Below are positions 8,952 through 18,148 of a stretch of 64,000 nucleotides of DNA, one piece after another. Origin of the DNA: Prochlorothrix hollandica PCC 9006 = CALU 1027 (lineage in GTDB: Bacteria; Cyanobacteriota; Cyanobacteriia; Prochlorotrichales; Prochlorotrichaceae); NCBI RefSeq assembly GCF_000332315.1, contig NZ_KB235944.1, positions 166,914 through 230,913 on the forward strand, written 5' to 3'. The position numbers were made by a program, and so were the translations under genes. The notes beneath the pieces were generated by a model. The model searched no databases, was not told the origin of the DNA, and worked only from the letters and a program-made list of their open reading frames with translations. Every line of letters starts with the position of its first letter. Positions within the stretch are counted from its first letter, which is position 1.

Positions 8952-9896
8952 TTATTTAACCATACCCTGGCGCAATTCCCCATAGGCTTGATAAACACCC
9001 TTGACGTTATACCAATTGAGAAAGATCCGGGCTATTTCTAGGGCTAATTGGGATTTTCCCCGATCGATGAGCCACTGCAACAGGGGAGCCATGCGCCGCT
9101 CATTGAGCCAGCCCCCCAAGGACAGCAGCCCCCAGAGCATCTGGTGGAGGGGGGTCATCTGGATCATCATGCGCACGGCCCAGGTGGGATGCTTCTGGTA
9201 GAACAAGACCCCCATGCGGCCCCGTTGCTGTTCTTGGTCAATGAGGCGGGGAATTTGGGCCAAACTGAAGGGGGGGTGCCAATGATAGCCCACGGCCTGG
9301 GGGCACTTCACCAACCTTAGGCCCAATTGCTTCAGGCGAACCCCCAACTCTAAATCTTCCCAGCCATAGAGCTGGAATTGGGTGTCAAATAGTCCTGCTT
9401 TTTCCAGCCACGATCGCCCAATGGCCACATTGCCCGTAGCAAAGAAGGCGGCGGAAAAGTCTGTGATTTTATAGGGTTCAGCGGTGGGATTCTCAAAATT
9501 ACAGGTATTAATGACGGCTCCATAGGTGAAGCAGCGATCGTCCCCCTGGTCTCGTTGGGCTTGTACCAGGGCGCTGCCATGGCATTGCAAAAAGTCGGGC
9601 AAGACCACCAAATCACTGTCAATAAAGATAATGGTATCCCCTTGGGCCGCTGCCACCCCCAAGTTGCGGGCCGCTGCCGGTCCTTGGTGCTGCTGTTGGA
9701 GAAGGCGCACATGGGGGAAGTCGGGGTTATGGTGCAACCAGTCCACGGTGCCATCGGTGGATCCATCATCCACGACGATGACTTCATAACCGGCGATCGG
9801 CTCCTGGGGAACAATAATCTGTCCCTCCAGGGCGGCGAGGCATTGGGCCAAGATGGGCTTGCGGTTGTAGGTGGGAATGACAACACTGATCTGCAC
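8952..9896 (-). CDS. Family 2 glycosyltransferase
   Basis: 314-aa GT-A fold enzyme. It opens MQISVVIPTYNRKPIL; VIVVDDGSTDGT gives the nucleotide-sugar site, IIFIDSDLVV the DxD-type metal site (residues about 90-100), and GWEDLELGVRLKQLG the C-terminal ED acceptor/base motif. Donor and acceptor are unknown. No membrane segments. GTG start at 9896. It is separated from argH by a palindromic repeat array, so it is probably a separate transcription unit. Confidence 0.88.
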   Translation of the reverse strand: MQISVVIPTYNRKPILAQCLAALEGQIIVPQEPIAGYEVIVVDDGSTDGTVDWLHHNPDFPHVRLLQQQHQGPAAARNLGVAAAQGDTIIFIDSDLVVLPDFLQCHGSALVQAQRDQGDDRCFTYGAVINTCNFENPTAEPYKITDFSAAFFATGNVAIGRSWLEKAGLFDTQFQLYGWEDLELGVRLKQLGLRLVKCPQAVGYHWHPPFSLAQIPRLIDQEQQRGRMGVLFYQKHPTWAVRMMIQMTPLHQMLWGLLSLGGWLNERRMAPLLQWLIDRGKSQLALEIARIFLNWYNVKGVYQAYGELRQGMVK

Positions 9897-9984
9897 GGGG
9901 GGCTAGGCTCCAATCAAACGCCTTCCCATGATAGGCCACCCATGCTGGAACACTCAGAAAGTTGGGCACTACAAGCTGGGGATT

Positions 9985-10115
9985 GGTTTGTAGTAGCGAC
10001 TTCAGTCGCTCTGGTTTGTAGTAGCGACTTTAGTCGCTCTGGTTTGTAGTAGCGACTTCAGTCGCTCTAGCCCATCACTGTTTGGGAGGGAACGACTGAA
10101 GTCGTTATTACGAAC
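9985..10115. repeat. Three 28-bp GTAGTAGCGACTTCAGTCGCT units plus inverted half
   Basis: Three direct units of 28 bp (9985-10070), each containing a GCGACTTCAGTCGC palindrome, then a diverged inverted unit AACGACTGAAGTCGTTATTACGAAC. Similar elements are widespread in cyanobacterial intergenic DNA. Confidence 0.8.
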
Positions 10116-10136
10116 GGTACGCTCAGGCTGGGGAAT

Positions 10137-11531
10137 CTATTGCAGGGAGGCTTTAGCCCGATCGAGGGCCGATCGTACTTGATCAAACCCCGTGCCCCCG
10201 TAGCTATTGCGGGCTGACACCACCTGGCGGGGTTCGATCGCCCGGTAGATATCCGCCTCAAACTGGGGATGGAGATCCTGCCATTCCACCAACGTCAAAT
10301 CCTTCAGCAGTTTATTTTGGGCTAAACAGGTGCGCACCACCTTGCCCACCAGGTTATAGGCTTCCCGGAAGGGGACCCCCTTCGTGGCCAGATAGTCCGC
10401 CACATCCGTTGCATTGGAGAAATCGTCCGTCACCGCTTGGTTGAGGCGATCGGTCTGGAACTCCAGCCCTTCCCGCAGCAAAATCGCCATACACTCCAGA
10501 CTGCCCTTCACCGTTTTCACCGTGTCAAACAGGGCTTCTTTGTCATCCTGGAGATCTTTGTTATAGGCCAGGGGCAACCCCTTCATCAGCACCAACAGCG
10601 CTTGCAAGTGGCCAAACACCCGCCCCGTCTTACCCCGCACCAACTCCGGCACATCGGGGTTTTTCTTCTGGGGCATAATGCTGGAACCGGTGGCGCAATT
10701 GTCCTTCAGACGCACAAAGCGGAACTCCTCCGACGACCAGAGAATGATTTCCTCGGAAAGGCGGCTGAGATGCACCATAATCAGGCTAGCAGCCCCCAGA
10801 AACTCAATGGCGAAGTCCCGATCGCTGACCCCATCCAGACTATTGCCATAGACCCCTTCAAACTCCAGCAGTTCGGCGGTGTAGTGGCGATCGATGGGGA
10901 ACGTGGTTCCCGCCAAAGCACCGGACCCCAGGGGGCACTGGTTCACCCGTTTGCGCACATCCCCCAACCGTTCCCAGTCCCGTTGGGCCATGGCGAAGTA
11001 GGCCAGCAAATGGTGGGCAAGGCTGAGGGGTTGCGCCCGTTGCAGGTGGGTATAGCCGGGAATCAGGGTTTCCACATGGTTTTCCGCCAAAGTCAGCAAC
11101 ACAGTTTGGAATTCCCGCAGATGCTGGCGAATTTCATCCAGATGATGCCGCAGATAGAGGCGAGTATCCGTCCCCACCTGGTCATTGCGGGAGCGGGCAG
11201 TGTGCAGCTTCTTACCCACATCCCCCACCAGATCCGTCAACCGCCGCTCCACGGCAAAATGCACATCTTCAAACTCAATACCGGGCTGAAACTGGCCCTG
11301 GCGATATTCTTGGCGGATTTGCTCCAGACCTTGCACCAGTTGTTCCCCTTCGGCAGCGGAAATAATGCCCGTTTTGGCCAACATTTTGGCATGGGCCTGG
11401 GATCCGGTGAGATCAAATTCAATCAGTTGAATATCGAAACCAATGCTGGCGTTGAACTCAGCGATGGTGGGGTGGAGCGCAGATTCAAAGCGCTGGCTCC
11501 AGGTTTGGGGGGCGGGGGTGGGCGTACTCAA
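10137..11531 (-). CDS. argH: Argininosuccinate lyase
   Basis: 464 aa. It cleaves argininosuccinate to arginine and fumarate, the last step of arginine synthesis, in the cytoplasm. It is a fumarase/aspartase superfamily member of normal length. Visible: [20 protein letters not shown] at the start, [19 protein letters not shown] (substrate site), YTHLQRAQP with the catalytic-region His, and the superfamily signature [12 protein letters not shown] about residue 280. The best frame start is TTG at 11531. No other arg gene is adjacent. Confidence 0.97.
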   Translation of the reverse strand: MSTPTPAPQTWSQRFESALHPTIAEFNASIGFDIQLIEFDLTGSQAHAKMLAKTGIISAAEGEQLVQGLEQIRQEYRQGQFQPGIEFEDVHFAVERRLTDLVGDVGKKLHTARSRNDQVGTDTRLYLRHHLDEIRQHLREFQTVLLTLAENHVETLIPGYTHLQRAQPLSLAHHLLAYFAMAQRDWERLGDVRKRVNQCPLGSGALAGTTFPIDRHYTAELLEFEGVYGNSLDGVSDRDFAIEFLGAASLIMVHLSRLSEEIILWSSEEFRFVRLKDNCATGSSIMPQKKNPDVPELVRGKTGRVFGHLQALLVLMKGLPLAYNKDLQDDKEALFDTVKTVKGSLECMAILLREGLEFQTDRLNQAVTDDFSNATDVADYLATKGVPFREAYNLVGKVVRTCLAQNKLLKDLTLVEWQDLHPQFEADIYRAIEPRQVVSARNSYGGTGFDQVRSALDRAKASLQ

Positions 11532-11678
11532 GGCAATGGGGGCTGAATGGGTGGATTTTGGACAGGCTTACTATACCAGTCCCGTGGGGGTGCGGGTGGT
11601 CTCTGTTAACGACACCTCACATTCTGCCGCCCCTTTCCGGCGACCCCTGAGCGCCTGGGCACCCCTAGAACCTAATCC

Positions 11679-12215
11679 CTAGTCTTGGAGGGCGGGAGCC
11701 TGGGCCAGGGTTAAGGCTCCCGCTTCCATCTGCTCTCGATCGCTGTCGCACCACGATCGCGGACCTTGGCAATGGTGAGCAATCAGCAAGCCCCACAACC
11801 CTGTAGCCGTCACAATGGGCACAGCGAGGTTGGCCCGCACCTGGAGTTGGCGCAAAAAGTCCCGGTGACAGGGGGCCATAGCTTCGGTTTCGATGTCGGC
11901 GATCGCCCGCACCCGACCGGCCAAATAGAGGGCGGCATACTCGTCGTTGAAACATTGATCGGGTCCGGTGGATCCAAAAATGGAAAGCCGTTGATCGATC
12001 AAGGCTTCAAAGGTCACCTGTCCTTCCCACTGTTTATAGAAGTAGTACAGCACCACCCGATCGACCGCCAGAGCAGCCCGCAAATCATGGACGGTGGTTT
12101 GCACCAGTTGATCATGGGCGATTTTATCGTTGAGGCGCTCTAGGATCCGCTGGAAAACTCTGATTTCCGTGGCAGCGGTGCGGGGCACCAGGGGAGGCTC
12201 AAGGTCGTGGGTCAT
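11679..12215 (-). CDS. Stand-alone DXCF-type cyanobacteriochrome-like GAF protein
   Basis: 178 aa, a single GAF domain (about residues 20-170) with nothing attached. It carries DQCF at 86-89 (a DXCF motif) and PCH at 115-117. Cys88 and Cys116 are 28 residues apart, the spacing I recall between the second and canonical bilin-binding cysteines of DXCF cyanobacteriochromes such as TePixJ. Flanking motifs GRVRAIADIE, LQVRANLAVPI and LWGLLIAHHC also match that family. If it binds phycocyanobilin or phycoviolobilin it would be a blue/green photosensor; with no output domain it must signal through a partner. It could also be a non-binding GAF relative. ATG start at 12215. Confidence 0.75.
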   Translation of the reverse strand: MTHDLEPPLVPRTAATEIRVFQRILERLNDKIAHDQLVQTTVHDLRAALAVDRVVLYYFYKQWEGQVTFEALIDQRLSIFGSTGPDQCFNDEYAALYLAGRVRAIADIETEAMAPCHRDFLRQLQVRANLAVPIVTATGLWGLLIAHHCQGPRSWCDSDREQMEAGALTLAQAPALQD

Positions 12216-12324
12216 GGGGCGTGGGTTACTCTAAGGGGCGATCGACGGTGTTTCAATACTAGGTCTTGCCCTACCCCGGCGGTAGATCCCCTTCGGGCCG
12301 ACTAGTTTTAGGATAAGCGGATCG

Positions 12325-13623
12325 TCAGGAGGCCGATCGCCCCCGATAGAAGCGGGCGAGGCGGTGGGGATCGATGCCGAGACCATAGCCGAGGATCATG
12401 GCTTGATTGATCACCGTCGTGCGCAGAACCCCTAGGGTGCGCCAGCGGCGATCGGAGGTTTGCACTACCGCTGGGGCCAATGCAATGCGGCCCTGGCTTT
12501 GGAGCCGTTGCACCAACTCAAAATCTTCCATAATGGGCAGATCGGCAAACTGCCCCACGGCTTCAAAGGTCGATCGCCACAGAAACAGCCCTTGATCCCC
12601 ATAGGGTAGCTGGCAATAGTGGGAGCGCACCTGGGTTCCCCACTCCACCCAGCGCAGACACCAACCCGCCCCGGCAATGTGCAACCGAAACGCCCCCGCC
12701 ACCACCTTGGGTTGGGCCAGGGTCACCTGCACCTGCTGCACAAAGTCCGACGGCAACCGGGTATCCCCATGGAGAAACAGCAACAGGGAGCCTTGGGCAT
12801 GGCTAGCCCCCAGGTTCATTTGCTGGGCGCGTCCGGGGGTGGTTTCCAGCACCTTGGCCCCCAGCCGCCGCGCCAGATCAGGGGTCCCATCCCGGCTGCC
12901 CCCATCCACCACCAGGATTTCCACCCCGGCTTGGTGGAGGGGTTCCAGAGTGCGTTCCAGGTGGGGGGCTTCGTTGAGGGTGGGGATAATCACCGACAGG
13001 GTGGGGATTTGCATCCGGGGGAAGCGATCCCAGATCACCAGATCTTCGGGGCGATCGATGTCGTGGAGCAGCGGCAATTGGGTCACCGACATCTGGGCTT
13101 GGCTGGCCCGCCCCAGGGTGTCCGCCAATACCTGATCCGTCCCCCAGGCCATATTTTGGAACAGGGCGGGGATGGCTTGGCGCAGACCAATCAGGTAGTA
13201 GCCCCCATCGATGGCCGGTCCCAGCACCAGATCCTGGGCACTGAGGGCGGCAAAGGCTTGGGTCAGAATGGGGGTATCCAAATCCGGGCAGTCAATGCCA
13301 ATGGTGACCACGGCTTGGTAGCCCGCTGCAAAGGCTGCGGCAAACCCTGCCGCCATGCGATCGCCCAAATCCCCATCCCCCTGGGGCTGGTAGTCCACAT
13401 CGGACCCCAACCACCGGGCCAGGGTCTCCCCATCGGCTCCGGTGTAGCGCACCTCCAAATCCACCCCCTGATGCTGGCGCAGGGCACGGGCCTGGGCCAG
13501 GGTATGCTCCGTCATTTGGCGCTGGAGGTCAGCGGCTCCCGTGGCTCCCAGGGCGGGAATGAGGCGGGTTTTGGTGCTGCCCGCGTGGGGGTAGCGGGTG
13601 AAGATAATCAGGCGTTGGGACAC
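12325..13623 (-). CDS. Fused TIGR04282-like nucleotidyl/glycosyltransferase and TIGR04283-like glycosyltransferase
   Basis: 432 aa. Residues 1 to about 200 resemble DUF2064/TIGR04282 (RLIIFTRYPHAGSTKTRL, TIGIDCPDLDTPIL, GPAIDGGYYLIGL). Residues about 205-430 form a family 2 glycosyltransferase of the TIGR04283 type (LSVIIPTLNEAPHLERTL, VDGGSRDGT, LFLHGDTRLP, YGDQGLFLWRSTFE). The two halves are often separate neighbouring genes, associated in some genomes with arsenosugar synthesis; here they are one chain. The arsenosugar link is from family annotation only, and no ArsM or ArsS gene is visible. GTG start at 13623. Confidence 0.82.
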   Translation of the reverse strand: MSQRLIIFTRYPHAGSTKTRLIPALGATGAADLQRQMTEHTLAQARALRQHQGVDLEVRYTGADGETLARWLGSDVDYQPQGDGDLGDRMAAGFAAAFAAGYQAVVTIGIDCPDLDTPILTQAFAALSAQDLVLGPAIDGGYYLIGLRQAIPALFQNMAWGTDQVLADTLGRASQAQMSVTQLPLLHDIDRPEDLVIWDRFPRMQIPTLSVIIPTLNEAPHLERTLEPLHQAGVEILVVDGGSRDGTPDLARRLGAKVLETTPGRAQQMNLGASHAQGSLLLFLHGDTRLPSDFVQQVQVTLAQPKVVAGAFRLHIAGAGWCLRWVEWGTQVRSHYCQLPYGDQGLFLWRSTFEAVGQFADLPIMEDFELVQRLQSQGRIALAPAVVQTSDRRWRTLGVLRTTVINQAMILGYGLGIDPHRLARFYRGRSAS

Positions 13624-13704
13624 GGGTTCGGCAAGGGGTGAAACAGGTGAGACCGGGCTAGGAATTAGGCTTTGCCGGGGTTAGGCTTTGCCGAGATTCA
13701 AAGA

Positions 13705-14178
13705 TTAGGCTTTGCCGGGATTCAAAGGAATCATTTGCCAGGTGACAAAGGTGCCCACAGGACTCCAGAGCAGGTAGGGCAACAGCAGCAACACCGCCCT
13801 GGGGGATTGGCCCACCACTTGGCTGGCCAGGATGCACCCCCAGAGGAAGCCCCCCCCGCCGATCAGGGTGCCCCAGGTTAGGCTGCGCAACTTACACATG
13901 ACAGGGGTATAGGCCATAACGGCCACTTCCAGCCCTAAATAGCCCGCCATCAAGCACCAGCGCCAAATCCAATGCGCCGTATCTGCCCAGGTGAAGCTGG
14001 CGGAGATGATGCCGCAGATCAAGATAAAAATCCAAATAAAGGGAATAGCCCCTTCAAAGGTGAGCCAGGGGGGACGGCGCAGGCGAAAAAACCATTGGCT
14101 ATCCTGCTGGGGCAAACGATTCAGGGCGATCGCCACCGCTGTGGCCACGATCGCGATCCCAATCCAAGCTGGCACCAT
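13705..14178 (-). CDS. TspO/MBR family membrane protein
   Basis: 157 aa with five membrane helices. The start WIGIAIVATAVAIALNRLPQ, the conserved RRPPWLTFEGAIPFIW loop and the C-terminal LLLLPYLLWSPVGTFVTWQM are typical of TspO (translocator/peripheral benzodiazepine receptor family), which binds porphyrins and tetrapyrroles. I chose ATG 14178, preceded by AAGGGGGG; a GTG at 14196 would add six residues. Several AATAGTACGGA tandem units (14217-14252) lie upstream, near its promoter. Confidence 0.85.
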   Translation of the reverse strand: MVPAWIGIAIVATAVAIALNRLPQQDSQWFFRLRRPPWLTFEGAIPFIWIFILICGIISASFTWADTAHWIWRWCLMAGYLGLEVAVMAYTPVMCKLRSLTWGTLIGGGGFLWGCILASQVVGQSPRAVLLLLPYLLWSPVGTFVTWQMIPLNPGKA

Positions 14179-14261
14179 GGGTAAGCCCCCCTTCACATTG
14201 ACGGCTGATGACAGGAATAGTACGGAAATAGTACGGAAATAGTACGAAAACGGGGTATCAA

Positions 14262-14332
14262 CTTAAGCCGGGACAGTGGGGCGCTCCGCGCTCCACTATT
14301 CCATTAATCTTGTCCCGCTTTCAGCGGGAACC
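14262..14332. repeat. CCGGGACAGTGGGGCGCTC element, copy 1
   Basis: A palindromic unit of about 70 bp, ACTTAAGCCGGGACAGTGG...ATTAATCTTGTCCCGCTTTC. Related copies are at about 18066-18140 and 32773-32850, and short fragments (GTCCCGGCTTAAGTTGATAC) occur at about 19300 and 51773. This copy directly follows the tRNA-Ser gene on the minus strand. Confidence 0.65.
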
Positions 14333-14339
14333 CCGAAAA

Positions 14340-14424
14340 CGGAGAGGGTGGGATTTGAACCCACGGTACCTTTCGGCACATCCGATTTCAAGTCGGACGC
14401 AATCGACCACTCTGCCACCTCTCC
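14340..14424 (-). tRNA. tRNA-Ser (anticodon UGA)
   Basis: An 85-nt class II tRNA on the minus strand. The acceptor stem GGAGAGG pairs with CCTCTCC, and the discriminator is G. The anticodon loop CTTGAAA gives UGA. A long variable arm (TGTGCCGAAAGGTAC) and GGTTCAAATCC T-arm are visible. CCA is not encoded. Confidence 0.96.
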
Positions 14425-14687
14425 CTAAGACCTCAATGGGGTCGTCAAATTATAGGGTATTTCCCGACTAATAATCTAGGGCGTTGACCCTGGAATCCAC
14501 CTGTAGGGGTCAGGTTTCCTGACCCTCCCCGTGGGGTACGGAACACAAAACGCTGCCTTAGGCGCGAAATTGGCCGGGGAATTGGCCGGGGAATTGGGCG
14601 CGAAATTGGCCGCGAAATTGGCCGCGAAAATCACGCCCCTACTGGATTAGGTGCAAAAAACACGCCTCTATCGAGTTTTAGCCAGTT

Positions 14688-16022
14688 TTAGCCCACCAGC
14701 AGATCTTCTTCGGGATAGTGGAGAGTGCTGGGGGCTGGATCCCCTAGGAGGGCTGACATCAACATCAACACCCCCACCCGCCCCACATACATCACCAGCA
14801 CCAAAATCAGTTGGGTGGTGAGGTTAGCTTGGGCGGTGATGCCGATGGATAACCCCACCGTGGCAAAGGCTGACACCACTTCAAATAAAACCGGCAAAAA
14901 TTCCTGGGTGGGTGCTGCCAGGGACATGAGAATGGTGGCCACAATCACCGTCAGCAGGGAAGCCATAACCCCGCCGATCGCCTTCAGGATCAAGGACATG
15001 GGGATTTTGCGTTGGTAGCACAACACCTCTTCTTTGCCCTGGAGCACGGCACGGGTACACATCACCAGAACCCGCAGGGTGGTGGTTTTGAGACCGCCCC
15101 CCGTGCTGCCGGGGCTGGCCCCCACAAACATAAAGGCAATGGTCAGAAACAGGGAGGTGGTGGTCATCTGGCTCAAGTCCACGGTATTGAAGCCAGCGGT
15201 GCGGGTGGTGACGGACTGGAACCAGGCGGCGATCAGTTTTTCCCCAACGGTCAACGTGCCCAGGGTGGCGGGGTTGTTGAACTCCGTCAGGAAAAAGGAG
15301 AGAGTCCCCAAAAACAGCAGGAAGAGGGTGGTGCTGGTGACGATTTTGAAGTGGAGGGAAAAGGTGAAACGGATGGGCTTCTGGGAAACGCGATCGCGGC
15401 CCCACAGATACAGTTCCAACAGCACCTGATAACCAATGCCCCCCAAAATAATCATGAGGGTAATGGCAACGTTAAGCAGGGGATCGGTGGCGTAGTCCAT
15501 AAAGCTATTGGACAGCAAGCCAAAGCCCGCATTGTTAAAGGCGTTGATGCTGTGGAATGTGGCCATCCATAACCCCTGACCCAGGCCATAGTCTGGTTCA
15601 AACACCGGCAGCAGCAGCAAAATCCCCAAGATTTCCAGCATCAGGGTCATGCCGATGATCGATTTGACCAAATGCTGCATTCCCGAAATCCCAGAGGTAT
15701 CCAGGGACTGGTGCATGGCCAATTTGTCCCGCAGCCGGAATTTGCGTCCCAACAGCAGCAATAAGAAGGTGGTGGCGGTCATATAACCCAGCCCCCCCAC
15801 CTGGGCCATGAGGGCAATGAAAAACTGCCCCAGGCCCGAATAGTACTGGCCCACATCCACCACAGAAAGACCGGTGACACAGACCGCAGAGGTGGCGGTG
15901 AAAAGGGCGGTGCTGAGGATACCCCAGTGTCCATCACTGTGGGAGAAGGGCAACATCAGCAGCAGGGTACCGGCAGTAATCAGGGCTAAAAAGCCCAAAC
16001 AGATGGATCGGGAAATGGTCAT
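14688..16022 (-). CDS. ktrB: KtrB/TrkH-type potassium (or sodium/potassium) transporter subunit
   Basis: 444-aa membrane channel-like transporter. Four pore-loop filter motifs with the diagnostic glycines are visible: VCVTGLSVVD (about residue 50), NNAGFGLLS, TRTAGFNTVD and FATVGLSIG. The overall order and length match KtrB, which works with a cytoplasmic KtrA/TrkA RCK subunit; none lies nearby. It takes up K+ in a Na+- or osmotic-dependent manner in cyanobacteria. I chose ATG 16022 (MTISRSICLG); an in-frame TTG at 16067 adds 15 non-conserved residues. Confidence 0.9.
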   Translation of the reverse strand: MTISRSICLGFLALITAGTLLLMLPFSHSDGHWGILSTALFTATSAVCVTGLSVVDVGQYYSGLGQFFIALMAQVGGLGYMTATTFLLLLLGRKFRLRDKLAMHQSLDTSGISGMQHLVKSIIGMTLMLEILGILLLLPVFEPDYGLGQGLWMATFHSINAFNNAGFGLLSNSFMDYATDPLLNVAITLMIILGGIGYQVLLELYLWGRDRVSQKPIRFTFSLHFKIVTSTTLFLLFLGTLSFFLTEFNNPATLGTLTVGEKLIAAWFQSVTTRTAGFNTVDLSQMTTTSLFLTIAFMFVGASPGSTGGGLKTTTLRVLVMCTRAVLQGKEEVLCYQRKIPMSLILKAIGGVMASLLTVIVATILMSLAAPTQEFLPVLFEVVSAFATVGLSIGITAQANLTTQLILVLVMYVGRVGVLMLMSALLGDPAPSTLHYPEEDLLVG

Positions 16023-16079
16023 GGCGTGGGGGGAGAGGGGTAATGATCCCTGGGGGCGATCCCCCAATCAACTGTTGCA

Positions 16080-16795
16080 GTAGACCTAGGAGTCCCAGGC
16101 AGAAGTCCCAGGCAGAAGTCCCAGGCAGAAGTCTATCCATTCTGCCCAGGGTCCGGTGTGGGTGGGTCGGCTGGACGCTCTAGCGTTCCGTAGCGTAACG
16201 CATCAAAACCTGACTCTGCGGTGCGTTACGGCTACGCCTAACACACCCTACAAGCTGCTGGGGTGAGTTCACCGATTTTGGTAGGGGCAATCCCCCCGTG
16301 GTTGCCCCGGTTGGGGGTCGCCAAGAGGGTCGGCACGGGGGCGAGAACCCTACCCGAGGTCGTAGGTCGCCAAGAGGGTCGGCACGGGGGCACGAACCCT
16401 ATCCGAGGTCGTAGGTCGCCAAGAGGGTCGGCACGGGGGCGAGAACCCTACCCGAAGTCGGTTGTTCCCAGGTGAAATGCACCCCGTTGATCCGGCTTTG
16501 ACCGGCGATCGTGGGGCTGAAACCCGACTCACTCTCCCCCTGAATAGTTACCAGATCTATTCAGCAGCAGGCTCGGTGAGCAGCAGATTCCTGGAGTAGC
16601 AGACTCGGTGAGCAGCAGACCCCTTGAGCAACAGACCCCTTGAGCAGATGCACCAGCAAGGCATGGAGATGGCAGAACTTGCGGTGAAGGTGTAGGGGGG
16701 CAAATGCGCCCGAATTTTAACATGGTAAGCTATACCGAATTTATACCTATGCCAGTGTGTCCTGGGATAGATTTTGGTGTGAGGAGCTTTACGCA
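16080..16795. repeat. Gap packed with tandem and composite repeats before murI
   Basis: No gene. It holds: AGTCCCAGGCAGA units (about 16088-16135); a GCGTAACGCATC/TGCGTTACG palindrome and CTACGCCTAACACACCCTAC (16185-16255), a common cyanobacterial repeat; three units of about 50 bp containing GTCGCCAAGAGGGTCGGCAC (16314-16456); the composite-repeat end CCCGACTCACTCTCCCCCTG; and GAGCAGCAGAC-type units (16562-16650). Confidence 0.7.
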
Positions 16796-17770
16796 ATGGC
16801 AAGACAAATACAGGGGGATTCAGGACAGGGGGATCCAGTAGTTCAGTCACGGCTGGATTGGGGATCCGATCGCAGTCACTGCCCCATTGGCATCTTCGAT
16901 AGTGGCGTAGGGGGGGTGACGGTGTTGCGGGAGTTGTATAACCAACTGCCCCAGGAATCGGTGATCTATTTTGCCGATACTGCCCGGTTGCCCTATGGCA
17001 CCCGATCGCCCCAGGAAATACTGCAATTTGTCCAGGAAATCCTCGGTTGGATGGCCCAGCAAGGGGTCAAGATGGTGATCATGGCCTGTAACACCAGCTC
17101 GGCCCTCGCCTTGGAAGCCGTGCAGGGGCACTATCCGTTTCCGGTGTTGGGGTTGATTTTGCCAGGAGCCAAGGCAGCGGTGCGCCATGGTCAGCGGGTG
17201 GGGGTCATTGCCACATCGGCCACCGTGACCAGCAACGCCTATCAACGGGCCATGGTGGAAGCCAAGCCCCAGATACAGGTGTGGCAGGTGGCCTGTCCCC
17301 AATTTGTGCCCTTGATTGAGGGTAACCAAATCCACAGTCCCGAAATGCGCCAAGTGGCCCAAACCTATCTTCAGCCCCTGATGGATCAGGACATCGACAC
17401 CTTGATCTATGGTTGCACCCACTATCCCCACCTCGCCCCGGTGCTGCGTACCCTGCTATCCCCTACGGTGCAATTCATTAACCCGGCGGTTCATGTGGTG
17501 GCGGCGGCGGTGCGGGAGTTGGATGCGTTGGGGTTGCGCCGCAGTGGGGTGGCCCAGCCGACCCAGTTCTACACCAGTGGCCCTGCTCCCCAGTTTGCCA
17601 CCGTCGCCAGCCAGTGGTTGGGCTATCAGCCCCAGGTGCAGATGCTGCCGTTGTCGGTGTTGCAGTCCCCTGGGGCTGGGGTGGAGTCTGGCATCGCTGC
17701 GGCGATCGCCCCCACTCCTAACCCTACTGTCCCGCCCTTGGATAATGCCCTTTCCCCGCTGCTGACCTAA
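16796..17770 (+). CDS. murI: Glutamate racemase
   Basis: 324 aa. It interconverts L- and D-glutamate in the cytoplasm, supplying D-Glu for peptidoglycan. FDSGVGGVTVLREL (with the conserved Asp-Ser) starts about residue 34; MACNTSSALALE carries the first catalytic Cys and YGCTHYPHLAPV the second. I chose ATG 16796, preceded by GAGGAG with 9-nt spacing; a GTG at 16757 is less likely. The N-terminal 30 residues precede the usual family start, and the C-terminal 45 residues after SVLQSP are Ala/Pro-rich and probably disordered. Confidence 0.96.
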   Translation: MARQIQGDSGQGDPVVQSRLDWGSDRSHCPIGIFDSGVGGVTVLRELYNQLPQESVIYFADTARLPYGTRSPQEILQFVQEILGWMAQQGVKMVIMACNTSSALALEAVQGHYPFPVLGLILPGAKAAVRHGQRVGVIATSATVTSNAYQRAMVEAKPQIQVWQVACPQFVPLIEGNQIHSPEMRQVAQTYLQPLMDQDIDTLIYGCTHYPHLAPVLRTLLSPTVQFINPAVHVVAAAVRELDALGLRRSGVAQPTQFYTSGPAPQFATVASQWLGYQPQVQMLPLSVLQSPGAGVESGIAAAIAPTPNPTVPPLDNALSPLLT

Positions 17771-17799
17771 GTCCTAACCAAATCCCTCCTTTGTTGTAA

Positions 17800-18140
17800 T
17801 TATTCAGGGGGTCACGGGAGAATGAGGGTTTCAGGCTTCAGAAAACAGACCTGAGGCGATTGGAGAGGGTCTATTTCACCTGGGCAGATTCCCCAATTTT
17901 TGTAGGGGCAATCCCCCCGTGGTTGCCCCGGCTGTGGATCCCCAAGAGGGTCGGCACGGGGGAGAGAACCCTACCTGAGGTCGATGGTTCCAAGGTGAAA
18001 TGGATCCCGTTGATCCCGCTCTGACCGGCGATCGTCGGGCTGAACCCCGACTCACTTTCCCCCTGAATAGTTACGTCGAGACAGTGGGGCGCTCTGCGCC
18101 CCACTGTCCTGTTAATCTTGTCCCGCTTTCAGCGGTAAGC
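17800..18140. repeat. Composite intergenic repeat, longest copy
   Basis: Runs from TTATTCAGGGGGTCACGGGA to the CGGGACAGTGGGGCGCTC element. It contains GAATGAGGGTTTCAGGCTTC, GTAGGGGCAATCCCCCCGTG, CCAAGAGGGTCGGCACGG, GACCGGCGATCGTCGGGCTG and CCCGACTCACTTTCCCCCTG. Partial copies are at 16275-16552, 20090-20245 and 25291-25386. No gene is present. Confidence 0.65.
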
Positions 18141-18148
18141 CCTCGGTT

